From: an uncultured Alphaproteobacteria bacterium | Lineage (GTDB): Bacteria; Pseudomonadota; Alphaproteobacteria; Rickettsiales; UBA1997 | NCBI GenBank assembly: GCA_903959715.1 | Contig: CAJBXX010000313.1 | Coordinates: 1 to 23,864 of the forward strand | DNA: 23,864 nt | Direction of reading: 5' to 3' | Shown here: positions 7,728 to 15,604 of the stretch, in pieces | Layout: every line of letters begins with the position of its first letter | Numbering within the stretch: position 1 is the first letter of the stretch | Made by a program: the position numbers and the translations under genes | The notes under the pieces: model-generated | Databases searched by the model: none | The model's input: the letters and a program-made list of their open reading frames with translations, nothing else | What the model was told of the DNA's origin: nothing

Positions 7728-8012
7728 TTAAGATGGCGATCTAGAATCAAAGTCTAGACTTGGAAATATGCTGGAAATGGTTGATTTATAGGGGCTTGAG
7801 GATTCGCAAGATTCTTCAGAATTTTTAGGCGAAGGCGAACGACTTGGGGTTGAATTTGTTTTTAAAAATTCATGTATGAATTTCTTATCTAATGGAATAG
7901 TTCTGGAATCTTCTATGGATTCTTCCAATCCTTTTGTTGGATTAAGAAGATTTTCAATTTTTATTTTCTTACTTCCATCTTCTTCGATATTTTTAGTAGT
8001 ATTTTTTGGCAT
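7728..8012 (-). CDS. Small Ser/Pro-rich hypothetical protein
   Basis: A 94-residue protein with no recognised family. The first half is charged (KNIEEDGSKKIKIENLL). The C-terminal part, from about residue 51, is rich in Ser and Pro (TPSRSPSPKNSEES, later FDSRSPS) and looks disordered. ATG 8012 is preferred: it lies 4 bases after the znuC-like stop, as expected for the last gene of an operon. A longer reading from 8123 would overlap the coding end of the ATPase gene by over 100 bases. It has no signal peptide or membrane segment. The SP-repeat composition resembles intracellular effectors or phosphorylated linkers, but that is only compositional. It could also be a spurious frame, though it is long for AT-rich DNA. 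Confidence 0.55.
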   Translation of the reverse strand: MPKNTTKNIEEDGSKKIKIENLLNPTKGLEESIEDSRTIPLDKKFIHEFLKTNSTPSRSPSPKNSEESCESSSPYKSTISSIFPSLDFDSRSPS

Positions 8013-8016
8013 AAAT

Positions 8017-8766
8017 TTAAATTTTGTGAATATGATCGTGATGATGTGAATAAAAAGCAATCTCCGAGCCATTTTTAAATTGTAAAGAACTGTCGAGGAG
8101 TGATAAATATTCGGGATGTCCATTGATATCTTCGGGCTTGCCTTGGCAACAAAGATGACGATTTATGCAATAAACCATGTCGGTATTTTGCATTACTAAA
8201 TGCAAATCATGCGAAATTAATAATATGCCACAATTGCTTGTGGTTCTAATCTCTTCAAGTATTTTATAAAATTCATTTACCGCCGAAATATCCATAAATT
8301 GCGTCGGTTCGTCTAAAATTAAAAGATCATTATTTCCGCAAACTGCTTGTAAAAATAAAATTTTTTGCAATTGCCCGCCCGAAATTTCGTGAATTTGTTT
8401 ATCTAAAATATTTTCAATTTTTAACCTACGGCACCAAGATTGCAGATTGTCATCTAAATTTTTATCATTCACTAATTTTATAAAATCAATAACAGTCATC
8501 GGAATGGTTTTATCGACTTGAATTTTTTGAGGCATATGCCCGATTGTAATATTTTTTTGCTTAGTAATTTTACCGCTCGATGCCTTAACGGCACCAATAA
8601 TTACGCGGGCTAAAGTGGTTTTTCCGCCACCATTAATTCCGATTAAAGTTTTAATTTTCCCCTTCTCTAAAGACAATGAAATATTTTCTAAAATTTTAAC
8701 GCCATCGATAGTTAAATTAATATTTTTAAGTTCCAATAAATTATTTTTTTCTACAGATTTATTCAT
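8017..8766 (-). CDS. znuC: Metal ABC transporter ATP-binding protein, ZnuC-like
   Basis: A 249-residue ABC ATPase predicted to power uptake of zinc, or possibly manganese, across the inner membrane. It has Walker A GINGGGKTT (43-51), signature ISGGQLQK (128-135), Walker B LLILDEP (148-154) and the switch histidine H186. The divergent signature and the GHMPQ segment fit the ZnuC/MntB group. The tail HHHDHIH (241-247) is histidine-rich and supports a zinc connection. No permease (znuB) or binding protein (znuA) gene is adjacent, so partners must be elsewhere. It lies 57 bases downstream of a secreted charged protein and 4 bases upstream of the small Ser/Pro-rich gene. Confidence 0.85.
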   Translation of the reverse strand: MNKSVEKNNLLELKNINLTIDGVKILENISLSLEKGKIKTLIGINGGGKTTLARVIIGAVKASSGKITKQKNITIGHMPQKIQVDKTIPMTVIDFIKLVNDKNLDDNLQSWCRRLKIENILDKQIHEISGGQLQKILFLQAVCGNNDLLILDEPTQFMDISAVNEFYKILEEIRTTSNCGILLISHDLHLVMQNTDMVYCINRHLCCQGKPEDINGHPEYLSLLDSSLQFKNGSEIAFYSHHHDHIHKI

Positions 8767-8823
8767 AATTTTTGTTGTTTTTTATAAAGTATTTTGCAGA
8801 GTTATTCAATTATATCAACTTTT

Positions 8824-9543
8824 TTATCTGTTATTCTGATTCAATGGATTGGTGGCATTTGATATTGAATTTGATGAGTCGTTAGCCCTTGCCCCATCTG
8901 TATTTGTGGTATTTGCATTTGTTGGAATTGCGTTGGAATTTTGATTTTGTAAAGTGGTCGGCGCGATTGATGCGTCATAATAATTTACCATCGAATTTTT
9001 TGAATTTATATTTTCTTTGGTATTTTTATTGGCATTTTCCATTTCTTTTGCAACATTTTTTTCTCTAAAAGCTTGGTATTTTTTTCGCGATTCTTCATGG
9101 CGAGCTTTTATGCGCTCTTCCCGCAATTTTCTTTGTTCCTCACGCCATAATTTTAAAGAATTTTCTCTAACTAAATTGGCATTTTGAACTTGAATAGAAT
9201 TAACTTCATCGGTGCTTAAATTATTTTCTTCGGCTTTTTTTTCATAAATAATTTCTGGCTCTTTTAGCTCTTTAATTTCTGAGGATATTGAATTATTATT
9301 TTCCGTTTTATTGTAATTTTCAATAATTTCATCGGGGGCAATCGATTCTTTTGGCTCTAAATTTTTCTCAATTTTTGTGGGTGGTTTTTTGGGAATTAAA
9401 CGAATTTCAATTTCATTGTTTTTTTTAATGGTTTTTGTTTCATAATTTTTGGAATTGGATGATGAAACCTCTTGAGCAAAACATATTTTTAGTGATGATA
9501 AAAATATTATTAAAATGTGTAAAATAAATTTTAATTTTAGCAT
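8824..9543 (-). CDS. Secreted, highly charged helical protein (hypothetical)
   Basis: A 239-residue protein with a clear Sec signal peptide and probable cleavage after A23 (ICFA|QEV), so it should act in the periplasm or outside. Residues 30-120 are Lys/Glu/Asn-rich and probably flexible. Residues about 124-182 form a long, uninterrupted charged helix or coiled coil (LWREEQRKLREERIKARHEE). The C-terminus is Asn/Thr/Ala-rich and low in complexity. No enzyme motif or known domain was recognised. It starts 11 bases after the stop of another signal-peptide protein with a similar Arg/Glu helix, so the two probably form one operon and may interact. Function is unknown. Confidence 0.7.
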   Translation of the reverse strand: MLKLKFILHILIIFLSSLKICFAQEVSSSNSKNYETKTIKKNNEIEIRLIPKKPPTKIEKNLEPKESIAPDEIIENYNKTENNNSISSEIKELKEPEIIYEKKAEENNLSTDEVNSIQVQNANLVRENSLKLWREEQRKLREERIKARHEESRKKYQAFREKNVAKEMENANKNTKENINSKNSMVNYYDASIAPTTLQNQNSNAIPTNANTTNTDGARANDSSNSISNATNPLNQNNR

Positions 9544-9554
9544 TAAATCAAATA

Positions 9555-9995
9555 TTATCTACGGTTTTCTCTATTACCCTCTCTAGGTTGCGAAGGCTGT
9601 TGAGCTCTTGGTTGATTTTGATTAATTTCAGGCATTTTTTGAGTGGTATTTTCCATTTGTGATCCCGTATTATTTTGCTCGCCACCTCTTCTTTCCTCTT
9701 TTCTTTCACTTCTTTTTTCTTCTCTTCTTTCGCTTTGTCTTTCCTCTCTTCTATCGCTTTTTCTTTCTTCTCTTCGCTCTTTAGATTCTTCGCGTCTTTT
9801 TTGAATTTTTTGTTGAATTTCTTCTAATTTTTGTTTTCTTTTTTGTTGATTTTCTTGGATTTTTTGTTCAAAACGAGGATTTTTTTTAGCAGAATTATCT
9901 TGCTCTCCTTGCATTGGAGCTGTAGGCTCTTGAGCTAGTGAGGCATTTGTAATAAAATTTATAATTAAGCTTAAAATAATAAAAGATTTTTTCAT
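9555..9995 (-). CDS. Secreted Arg/Glu-repeat protein (hypothetical)
   Basis: A 146-residue protein with a Sec signal peptide (cleavage near A21|Q22, SLA|QEP). The mature part is extremely charged. Residues 42-70 are Gln/Lys/Glu-rich helix, residues 71-102 are four 8-residue repeats of the type xSERREER, and the tail is Gln/Asn/Pro-rich with a basic end (REGNRENRR). Such E/R/K repeats form stable single alpha helices in solution. No catalytic motif is visible. It is the first gene of a pair with the next secreted charged protein. A weak promoter (TTGAAA, 15 bases, TAAAAA on the minus strand, within 10028-10054) precedes it. A periplasmic scaffold or a CpxP-like helical sensor is possible but unsupported. 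Confidence 0.7.
   Translation of the reverse strand: MKKSFIILSLIINFITNASLAQEPTAPMQGEQDNSAKKNPRFEQKIQENQQKRKQKLEEIQQKIQKRREESKERREERKSDRREERQSERREEKRSERKEERRGGEQNNTGSQMENTTQKMPEINQNQPRAQQPSQPREGNRENRR
9690..9785 (-). repeat. 24-base tandem coding repeat (Arg/Glu octapeptides)
   Basis: Four 24-base units encode residues 71-102 of the secreted Arg/Glu protein: SKERREER, KSDRREER, QSERREEK, RSERKEER. The plus strand shows a long CT-rich tract (TCTTCTCTTCTTTCGC-like). The units have diverged at codon level but keep reading frame and peptide pattern. Copy number could vary between strains. Confidence 0.8.
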
Positions 9996-10099
9996 AAAAT
10001 TTGATTGATTGTTAAGATGATTTTATTTTTTTAGCATAAAAAAATTTTTTTCAAACGCAAATTAATGTTGGCAATAAAGTGCTTAAATAATTCAATGTG

Positions 10100-11173
10100 T
10101 TAATTTTGAAAATTTTTCGCTTTGCTCATTAAAATAAAATCAGCTAAAACCAATGCCATCATGGCTTCGCCAACGGGAACGGCGCGAATGCCAACGCAAG
10201 GATCGTGGCGACCTTTGGTAATAATTTCGCAATTATTGCCATTTATGTCGATAGTTTTGCGAGGAATTAAAATCGAGCTGGTCGGCTTCACTGCGAATCG
10301 CACCACCAAATCTTGACCCGAAGAAATTCCGCCAATTACTCCGCCCGAATTGTTGGAAGAAAATTTAATTGTACCATTGTCGTTAAACATTTCATCGGCG
10401 ACCTGCGAGCCTCTAAGGTTGGCGCTTGACATGCCAAAACCAATTTCGACGCCTTTCACGGCGTTAATTGACATCATGGCGCTGGCGAGTCGAGCATCGA
10501 GCTTATCATAAATAGGCTCTCCTAAACCTACGGGCACATTGCGAGCGATAATTTCAACAATTGCTCCAACCGAATCGCCTTTTTTGCGAATATCGAGCAA
10601 ATAATCACTAAATTCGCCAACCGCTTTTTTATCGGGGCAAAATAATTCGTTATTGTTGATTTCGTTAAAATCGATAGAGTTTTGATCGATTTTTTTTTCG
10701 CCAATTTGCGAAATATAACCAAAAATTTCGATATTATTTTGCTCGATAATTTTGCGAGCGATTGCCCCCGCACCGACACGCATTGCTGTTTCGCGAGCCG
10801 AAGAACGACCGCCACCGCGATAATCGCGAATGCCATATTTTTTAAAATAAGTGTAATCGGCGTGAGATGGGCGAAATTTGTCTTTGATATCGCCATAATC
10901 TTGCGATTTGTGATCTTGATTGTGAATTAATAATGCGATTGGAGTCCCCGTGGTCTTGCCTTCAAACACCCCGGATAAAATTTTTACTTCATCATTTTCT
11001 TGTCTTTGTGTAGTGAATTTTGATTGTCCGGGTTTGCGTTTATCAAGATATTTTTGAATATCGCTTTCGTTTAAATCAATGAGCGAAGGACAGCCATCAA
11101 TTACACAGCCAATTGCTTCGCCATGACTTTCTCCAAAAGTTGTGAAATTAAAAATATTGCCAAATTTATTCAT
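10100..11173 (-). CDS. aroC: Chorismate synthase
   Basis: Converts 5-enolpyruvylshikimate-3-phosphate to chorismate with reduced FMN, the last step of the shikimate pathway. The 357-residue product is of normal length and shows family signatures throughout: GESHG near 14-18, RRKPGQS-like DKRKPGQSK near 45, [10 protein letters not shown] near 100, [13 protein letters not shown] near 118-130, and the C-terminal [13 protein letters not shown]. Nothing looks broken. It begins 4 bases after the lptC-like stop, so it belongs to the folB-lptC-aroC group. Its presence means that aromatic or folate precursor synthesis is at least partly kept, unlike in Rickettsia proper. Confidence 0.98.
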   Translation of the reverse strand: MNKFGNIFNFTTFGESHGEAIGCVIDGCPSLIDLNESDIQKYLDKRKPGQSKFTTQRQENDEVKILSGVFEGKTTGTPIALLIHNQDHKSQDYGDIKDKFRPSHADYTYFKKYGIRDYRGGGRSSARETAMRVGAGAIARKIIEQNNIEIFGYISQIGEKKIDQNSIDFNEINNNELFCPDKKAVGEFSDYLLDIRKKGDSVGAIVEIIARNVPVGLGEPIYDKLDARLASAMMSINAVKGVEIGFGMSSANLRGSQVADEMFNDNGTIKFSSNNSGGVIGGISSGQDLVVRFAVKPTSSILIPRKTIDINGNNCEIITKGRHDPCVGIRAVPVGEAMMALVLADFILMSKAKNFQN

Positions 11174-11177
11174 AAAA

Positions 11178-11594
11178 TTATCGATTAAGAATTAAAACAG
11201 GATTTTTTGTAAAAATTAAATGATTGCCTTGATCCTTGATTTCAAGCTCTCCGGCACTTATCATGCCAATTTCTGAATCGGCAAAAACTTCTTGTAAAGC
11301 GATCTCTTCTTCGTTTAAATGAAAAGCCTTTTTAGCTTTAACGGTATATATTTTTCCGTCATCATGTTTGATGGTAATTCGGGGGTTGGTCATAACTTTC
11401 TCGCCCTCAATATTTTTTTGATTGTTGTTTATTTGGCTTACAATACGAATGGTTTGCTTCTTTTTAAAAAAATTTGAAAAATAAAAACTTAATAAAATAA
11501 AAATCAAAAAATAACAAAAAAGAGACAAGATTTTTTGTAAGCGAAAATAATTTTTAAAACTATTTAAAGTTCTTTGAATTTCCGATTCTTTCAT
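11178..11594 (-). CDS. lptC: LptC-like LPS export protein, short
   Basis: A 138-residue protein with one N-terminal membrane segment (about 23-43) and a small periplasmic beta domain. The segment [23 protein letters not shown] followed by [11 protein letters not shown] matches the alphaproteobacterial LptC pattern (M-NPR-x-DGR-Y-x-A-x-A). LptC links the LptB2FG transporter to LptA and passes lipopolysaccharide across the periplasm. The protein is shorter than typical LptC (about 190 residues), so only the first half of the beta-jellyroll may be present, or the rest is replaced by LptA. No lptA or lptB is adjacent. It lies 9 bases after folB and 4 before aroC. Confidence 0.65.
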   Translation of the reverse strand: MKESEIQRTLNSFKNYFRLQKILSLFCYFLIFILLSFYFSNFFKKKQTIRIVSQINNNQKNIEGEKVMTNPRITIKHDDGKIYTVKAKKAFHLNEEEIALQEVFADSEIGMISAGELEIKDQGNHLIFTKNPVLILNR

Positions 11595-11603
11595 TGTTAA
11601 AAA

Positions 11604-11954
11604 TTAGTTTAATTTTTTTTCAAGAACTACGGCGCAAGAATAAACATCGTCAAAAATTTTGATTTTGTCAATCTCGACTCGAGCAAAGGAAATCATGCTT
11701 TGAGAGCATATCATTTCTAAAATATCTTGTGCCAAACATTCGATTAAATTATATTTTTTTTTGGCAATAATTTGCTTGATATTATCATAAATAATTTGAT
11801 AATCGAGAGTGTCTTTTATATCATCGCTTACGCATGAATTTTCGTTTAAAGTTTGCATCTCAATATTGATTATTAACTTGCGATTGAAGGTTTTTTCCCA
11901 ATCGTAAATTCCAATATTGCAATCAATTTCCAGATTTTTAATTTTTATAATCAT
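11604..11954 (-). CDS. folB: Dihydroneopterin aldolase
   Basis: Cleaves 7,8-dihydroneopterin to 6-hydroxymethyl-dihydropterin and glycolaldehyde in folate synthesis. The 116-residue product has normal family length. It shows the N-terminal IGIYDWEK motif (14-21), TLDYQIIYD (49-57), NLIECLAQDI with the catalytic Glu at 72, and the C-terminal VEIDKIKI strand with Lys 97/99. It is first in a minus-strand group with the lptC-like gene and aroC. Divergent from the thioredoxin-like gene across a 105-base AT-rich spacer, which carries a minus-strand TATAAT. Confidence 0.93.
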   Translation of the reverse strand: MIIKIKNLEIDCNIGIYDWEKTFNRKLIINIEMQTLNENSCVSDDIKDTLDYQIIYDNIKQIIAKKKYNLIECLAQDILEMICSQSMISFARVEIDKIKIFDDVYSCAVVLEKKLN

Positions 11955-11968
11955 TTTTCAAAAAAAAC

Positions 11969-12021
11969 TTGCATGAACAAAAGAATTAGCTTAAAAAATT
12001 ATAAAAATTTCTTTTTATAAT
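11969..12021. promoter_or_regulatory. Divergent promoter region folB / thioredoxin-like gene
   Basis: The spacer between the divergent genes contains TATAAT on the plus strand (12016-12021) and TATAAT on the minus strand (11998-12003). A plus-strand pair TTGCAT (11969-11974), 17 bases, TAAAAA (11992-11997) also exists. None has a strong -35 partner, so the assignment is tentative, but promoters for both directions must lie here. Confidence 0.35.
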
Positions 12022-12059
12022 TGTAGTAAAATCTTAGTATTAAAAATAATAAATTTATA

Positions 12060-12677
12060 ATGAATAAAATTGTCGATATAAACCACTATCGTAAAAATAA
12101 CAAAAAAGATTCAAAAAAAATGTTGTTCTTGTCAATAATAATTGGGCTTTTAGTGGGTTTATTTTTATGGAAATATTTCGTTGAAAATATTGCCAATTAT
12201 GATGTAAAAATTCCGCAATCCGCCAATATAAAATTTAACGATAAAGTGCCGATTGGCATGACAACAGCTCAAGTCGCTGTTGAGTTTGAAAATTTTGACG
12301 ACAAGCCAGTTTTACTCTATATTTACACCACTTGGTGTGGAGTTTGCACTAAAAATTTTGAAGTTTTTAACGAAATTTCTCGTGAATTTCAAAGCACCGA
12401 TTTGAAAGTTATGGCATTGGCGATTGATCGCAATTTAGAACCGCAAAAGCTTACGAATTATCTAAATAATTTTGGTGATTTTTATTTTCCACCGCGTTAT
12501 TTACTTTTTAAAGATGGTTTTATTGATTTTTTGCTCAAAAAAAATATAAAATATTCGGGGCACATTCCTTTTACAGTCTTGATTAACAAGAGTGGCGAGA
12601 TTATCGCCAAATATACCGGCGTAAAAAATAAAAGCTATTTACGCAATAAAATTATTAAAGAACTTTATCCAAATTAA
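12060..12677 (+). CDS. Membrane-anchored thioredoxin-like protein (TlpA/ResA type)
   Basis: A 205-residue protein with one N-terminal membrane anchor (about 21-37) and a periplasmic thioredoxin fold. It has the redox motif WCGVC (92-96) and a cis-proline segment HIPFTVL about 80 residues later, followed by the GEIIAKYTG strand. TlpA/ResA-type proteins reduce periplasmic disulfides, typically in cytochrome c or oxidase assembly. The partner is not evident here. Its stop is directly followed by the cysS ATG (TAAATG), so the two genes form a tight operon. No Shine-Dalgarno site is visible upstream. Confidence 0.88.
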   Translation: MNKIVDINHYRKNNKKDSKKMLFLSIIIGLLVGLFLWKYFVENIANYDVKIPQSANIKFNDKVPIGMTTAQVAVEFENFDDKPVLLYIYTTWCGVCTKNFEVFNEISREFQSTDLKVMALAIDRNLEPQKLTNYLNNFGDFYFPPRYLLFKDGFIDFLLKKNIKYSGHIPFTVLINKSGEIIAKYTGVKNKSYLRNKIIKELYPN

Positions 12678-14108
12678 ATGAGTTTTAACGCCAAAAAATC
12701 TATTAAAATTTTTGACACTTTAAGCAATCAACTTCAAGAATTAAAAACTCTTGAAGAAAATGTTTTAAAAATTTATGTTTGTGGTCCAACGGTTTACGAT
12801 CGTCCGCACCTTGGCAATGCTCGTTCAATCGTGATTTACGATTTATTTTATCGCTTTTTTTTGCAAATTTTTGATAAAGTAATTTTTGTTCGCAATATCA
12901 CCGATGTTGATGATAAAATCAATCAAACCGCCAAAGAACAAAATATTTCAATTCAAGAATTAACGCAAAAAATTTTACAATTTTTTTATGCTGATATCAA
13001 CGCTCTCAATGTTTTGAAGCCAACATTTGAGCCAAAAGTTACCGAAAATATTCCCGAAATTATTCAAATTATTCAAAAACTTATTGAAAATAACAACGCT
13101 TACATTGAAGACGGGCATGTGTTGTTCGATGTTTCTTCATATAAAAATTATGGCAAATTATCCAATCGCAAAATCGACGAATTAATCTCAGGGTCGCGAA
13201 TTGAAATTGCCGATTACAAAAAAAATCCTTTAGATTTTGTGTTATGGAAACCCGCTTCTAAAAATGATGATATTTCTTCGGTTTTTCAAAGTCCTTGGGG
13301 CGATGGGCGTCCGGGTTGGCACATTGAATGCTCGGCAATGAGTTTTAAATTTCTCGGTGAAAATTTTGATATTCATGGCGGTGGGGCGGATTTGCAATTT
13401 CCGCATCATGAAAATGAAATTGCTCAAAGTTGCTCGGCGCATCGCGGTTCAAATTACGCTTCTTATTGGATTCACAACGGTTTTTTAACTGTCGATGGCG
13501 AAAAAATGAGTAAATCCTTGAAAAATTTTATCACCGTTAATGATTTAATTAAAACCGGTATAAATGGCTCTGCAATCAGGCTGATGTTGCTTTCAAGTCA
13601 TTATCGTAAACCTTTCGATTTTAATCAAAAAGCTTTGCAAGATTCGCAAAAAACCCTTGAAAAATTTCATGAAATTTTTGATGAAGAAATTCTTAATAAA
13701 ATTCCCGAAAATCAAACAAATAAACCATCTTCAGAAATTTTAGATTTTCTTGCTGATGATCTAAATTTCTCAAAAGTTCTAGCCTTTCTTCATTTGCAAC
13801 TAAAAGCACTTAAAGCTACTAAAAATCAAGAAAAATTAGTTGAATTTATTGAAAATTTAAAATTCTTAGGTATTTTTGATAAAAAATTTATTAAAAATAA
13901 TGTTGATGAACCCAATTCACAAAGCGAATTATCAAAAAATCATGCAAAAATTGATGTAAATTTTATTGAAAATCAAATTGCTTTGCGTCAACAATATAAA
14001 ATTGAGAAAAATTTTGCCAAAGCCGATGAAATTCGTCTAAACCTTAGTGAAATGGGCGTTTTAATCGAAGACAAACCTAATAATAATACTATTTTTACTT
14101 TCAAATAA
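12678..14108 (+). CDS. cysS: Cysteinyl-tRNA synthetase
   Basis: Charges tRNA-Cys with cysteine in the cytoplasm. The 476-residue class I synthetase has the HIGH-type motif HLGN (44-47), KMSKS (276-280) and a complete zinc site: C35, C218, H243 and E247, with spacing that fits the E. coli enzyme. The anticodon-binding C-terminus is present. It starts immediately after the thioredoxin-like gene. Nothing suggests loss of function. Confidence 0.98.
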   Translation: MSFNAKKSIKIFDTLSNQLQELKTLEENVLKIYVCGPTVYDRPHLGNARSIVIYDLFYRFFLQIFDKVIFVRNITDVDDKINQTAKEQNISIQELTQKILQFFYADINALNVLKPTFEPKVTENIPEIIQIIQKLIENNNAYIEDGHVLFDVSSYKNYGKLSNRKIDELISGSRIEIADYKKNPLDFVLWKPASKNDDISSVFQSPWGDGRPGWHIECSAMSFKFLGENFDIHGGGADLQFPHHENEIAQSCSAHRGSNYASYWIHNGFLTVDGEKMSKSLKNFITVNDLIKTGINGSAIRLMLLSSHYRKPFDFNQKALQDSQKTLEKFHEIFDEEILNKIPENQTNKPSSEILDFLADDLNFSKVLAFLHLQLKALKATKNQEKLVEFIENLKFLGIFDKKFIKNNVDEPNSQSELSKNHAKIDVNFIENQIALRQQYKIEKNFAKADEIRLNLSEMGVLIEDKPNNNTIFTFK

Positions 14109-14157
14109 TTTATTTTTTATCATGAAAATAATTATTACTAATTTATGTTGTTAAAAC

Positions 14158-14186
14158 TTGATTAATTAACTCTATGAAAATACAAT
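14158..14186 (+). promoter_or_regulatory. Sigma70-type promoter for the 435-aa unknown gene
   Basis: TTGATT (14158-14163) and TACAAT (14181-14186) are separated by exactly 17 bases, the best -35/-10 pair seen in the window (four and five of six consensus matches). Transcription would start near 14193, about 40 bases before ATG 14233. The gene therefore has its own promoter rather than depending on cysS. Confidence 0.55.
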
Positions 14187-14232
14187 TTTATTCATATAAA
14201 TTTATTTTTTTAATCGAATTTTTTGTGAAATA

Positions 14233-15540
14233 ATGCCAAATAGTTTTGAGGATAATGGACCTCAAGGAGAAAACATATTTTCAACTTTTTCGTCCTTATG
14301 TTCGAATGCCTATATTTCTGTTGAAAATTATTTAGGTTCACTTGAGAAAACTTCGTTTGATAATGCGGGGGAGTTTTTTAATCCCAATCAAGATTTTGGA
14401 TTTGAAAATTTATTTTGCTGTTCTCGCGAATCCCATAATGTCAAAAAAGTTGCGACCGAAGATACTCCATCCAATGAATTTTTTTCCAAACTTTCTTCGG
14501 ATGCTGATTCTCAATATAAAAAAGTAGAAGTTTGGGTAAAAGAGACAAGTGATAAAATCAAATCAGAGTTAGAGGAATTTATCAAGCCATCGAGAGACAT
14601 TGTTGAATTAGCGTTCGATAGTTCCTTTCGTTGTTGTCGTAGTGGGGAGAAAAAAAGGGAGGGTGAGGTTAAGTCGCCTGTTTATCCAATCGCTAAAGGT
14701 GGTGGGAAAAAAGATGGCCAAGAGTATTGTACCTTTAATCCTTTTTCGCCTCCTAAAAACGATGAGCGCCCGACTCTCAAACCAAGTGAATTAGGTGGGT
14801 TAAGATTACCACCAAATGATAAAATTGATGAAGTGTTTATAGATCCTCCATCTGGTTTTGATGGTAGGGATATCCCTAAAATACCCCCGGTACCGAGGGA
14901 GGGAGGACGGCAACCATCATCACCAACGGTACCACCGGCACCGGGGAGAACAGTGGCGCCGGCACCAGTGAGACCATCAGCTCAGCAATCGGCACCGGGA
15001 TCAGTAACACCGGCATCATTAGTCTTACAATCAAAACCAGTAAAAGCCATTAAAGGTAGTCTTTTATATGGTAATAGGTGGAGATATGAGCCACTTAAAG
15101 ATCAGAATGAAGATCTTAAAAATGCGGTTGAAGAATTTAAAAAAACTCCAGAATATGAAAGTTATCAAGATAAATTTAAACATTTCAATTCTGAAAAAAA
15201 AGATTTAATTATTTATCAATATGCATATGCTAAAGGAAGTATAGATGAGTTTGATAAAAATAAAAAATTCTCAGATGAGCAAGTAAAATCATTAAAGGAA
15301 TATCATTACACGAAGGCAAGTTCTGGTAAAAATATTAAAGATTTTTTGGATGAAAGATTGGGAAAGATAGATGGTCATTTAGGTCTCTCTAAAATGAGCA
15401 TAGACCCAGCAAAAATCGAAGACAAAATTTTTCGACTTAATAAAATTATTAATATGATTAATGGAAATAAAGATTCAACTCGTGCTCCAAAATATTGCGG
15501 TTATTCTTTTTCTTCTTCTTCGAAGTCATCGTCGCGGTAG
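14233..15540 (+). CDS. Hypothetical protein with GC-rich Pro-rich linker
   Basis: A 435-residue protein of no recognised family. Residues 1-140 are acidic to mixed and carry two similar double-cysteine patches (FCCSR near 62-66 and FRCCRSGEKK near 136-145). Residues about 175-268 are Pro-rich and disordered (PPAPGRTVAPAPVRPS). Residues 270-420 are highly charged and probably helical (DLKNAVEEFKKTPEYESYQD). The C-terminus is a Ser run (SFSSSSKSSSR). There is no signal peptide or membrane segment. Codon use changes sharply in the Pro-rich part. It is a single gene behind its own promoter between cysS and a convergent gene. A host-directed effector or cytoskeletal linker is conceivable from composition alone; no function can be assigned. 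Confidence 0.7.
   Translation: MPNSFEDNGPQGENIFSTFSSLCSNAYISVENYLGSLEKTSFDNAGEFFNPNQDFGFENLFCCSRESHNVKKVATEDTPSNEFFSKLSSDADSQYKKVEVWVKETSDKIKSELEEFIKPSRDIVELAFDSSFRCCRSGEKKREGEVKSPVYPIAKGGGKKDGQEYCTFNPFSPPKNDERPTLKPSELGGLRLPPNDKIDEVFIDPPSGFDGRDIPKIPPVPREGGRQPSSPTVPPAPGRTVAPAPVRPSAQQSAPGSVTPASLVLQSKPVKAIKGSLLYGNRWRYEPLKDQNEDLKNAVEEFKKTPEYESYQDKFKHFNSEKKDLIIYQYAYAKGSIDEFDKNKKFSDEQVKSLKEYHYTKASSGKNIKDFLDERLGKIDGHLGLSKMSIDPAKIEDKIFRLNKIINMINGNKDSTRAPKYCGYSFSSSSKSSSR
14880..15040 (+). other. GC-rich Pro-coding tract in AT-rich gene
   Basis: In a window where most genes use A/T at third positions, this 160-base stretch is rich in GGCACCGG, CGGTACC and GCCGGCACC-like words that recur several times. 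It encodes the Pro/Ala/Ser/Thr linker of the 435-aa protein. The recurring core CCGGCACC suggests expansion of a short repeat or insertion of a repeat element kept in frame. Confidence 0.65.
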
Positions 15541-15604
15541 GGGGGGGCGTTAGCGACGGTGTCAGTTAAGGGGCTCTAGCTCCCCGCTTGCGGTGCTTAA
15601 ACCC
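15541..15604. other. GC-rich spacer between convergent genes
   Basis: The 64 bases start with seven G residues and contain GGGGCTCTAGCTCCCC and an AGGGG...CCCCT pair that could close a stem of about 38 bases. The composition contrasts with the surrounding AT-rich DNA. It lies between the stops of two convergent genes, where a terminator is expected, but there is no T-run after the hairpin. It may be a transcription barrier or a dispersed element. Confidence 0.35.

Noticed and set aside
8013..8123. Longer reading of the Ser/Pro-rich gene starting at 8123.
   Set aside because: It would overlap the 3' coding end of the ZnuC-like gene by more than 100 bases. The ATG at 8012 just after that stop fits operon spacing.
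9690..9785. Regular 24-base repeats considered as a CRISPR-like array.
   Set aside because: The units are contiguous, without spacers, vary at codon level and encode Arg/Glu octapeptides in frame.
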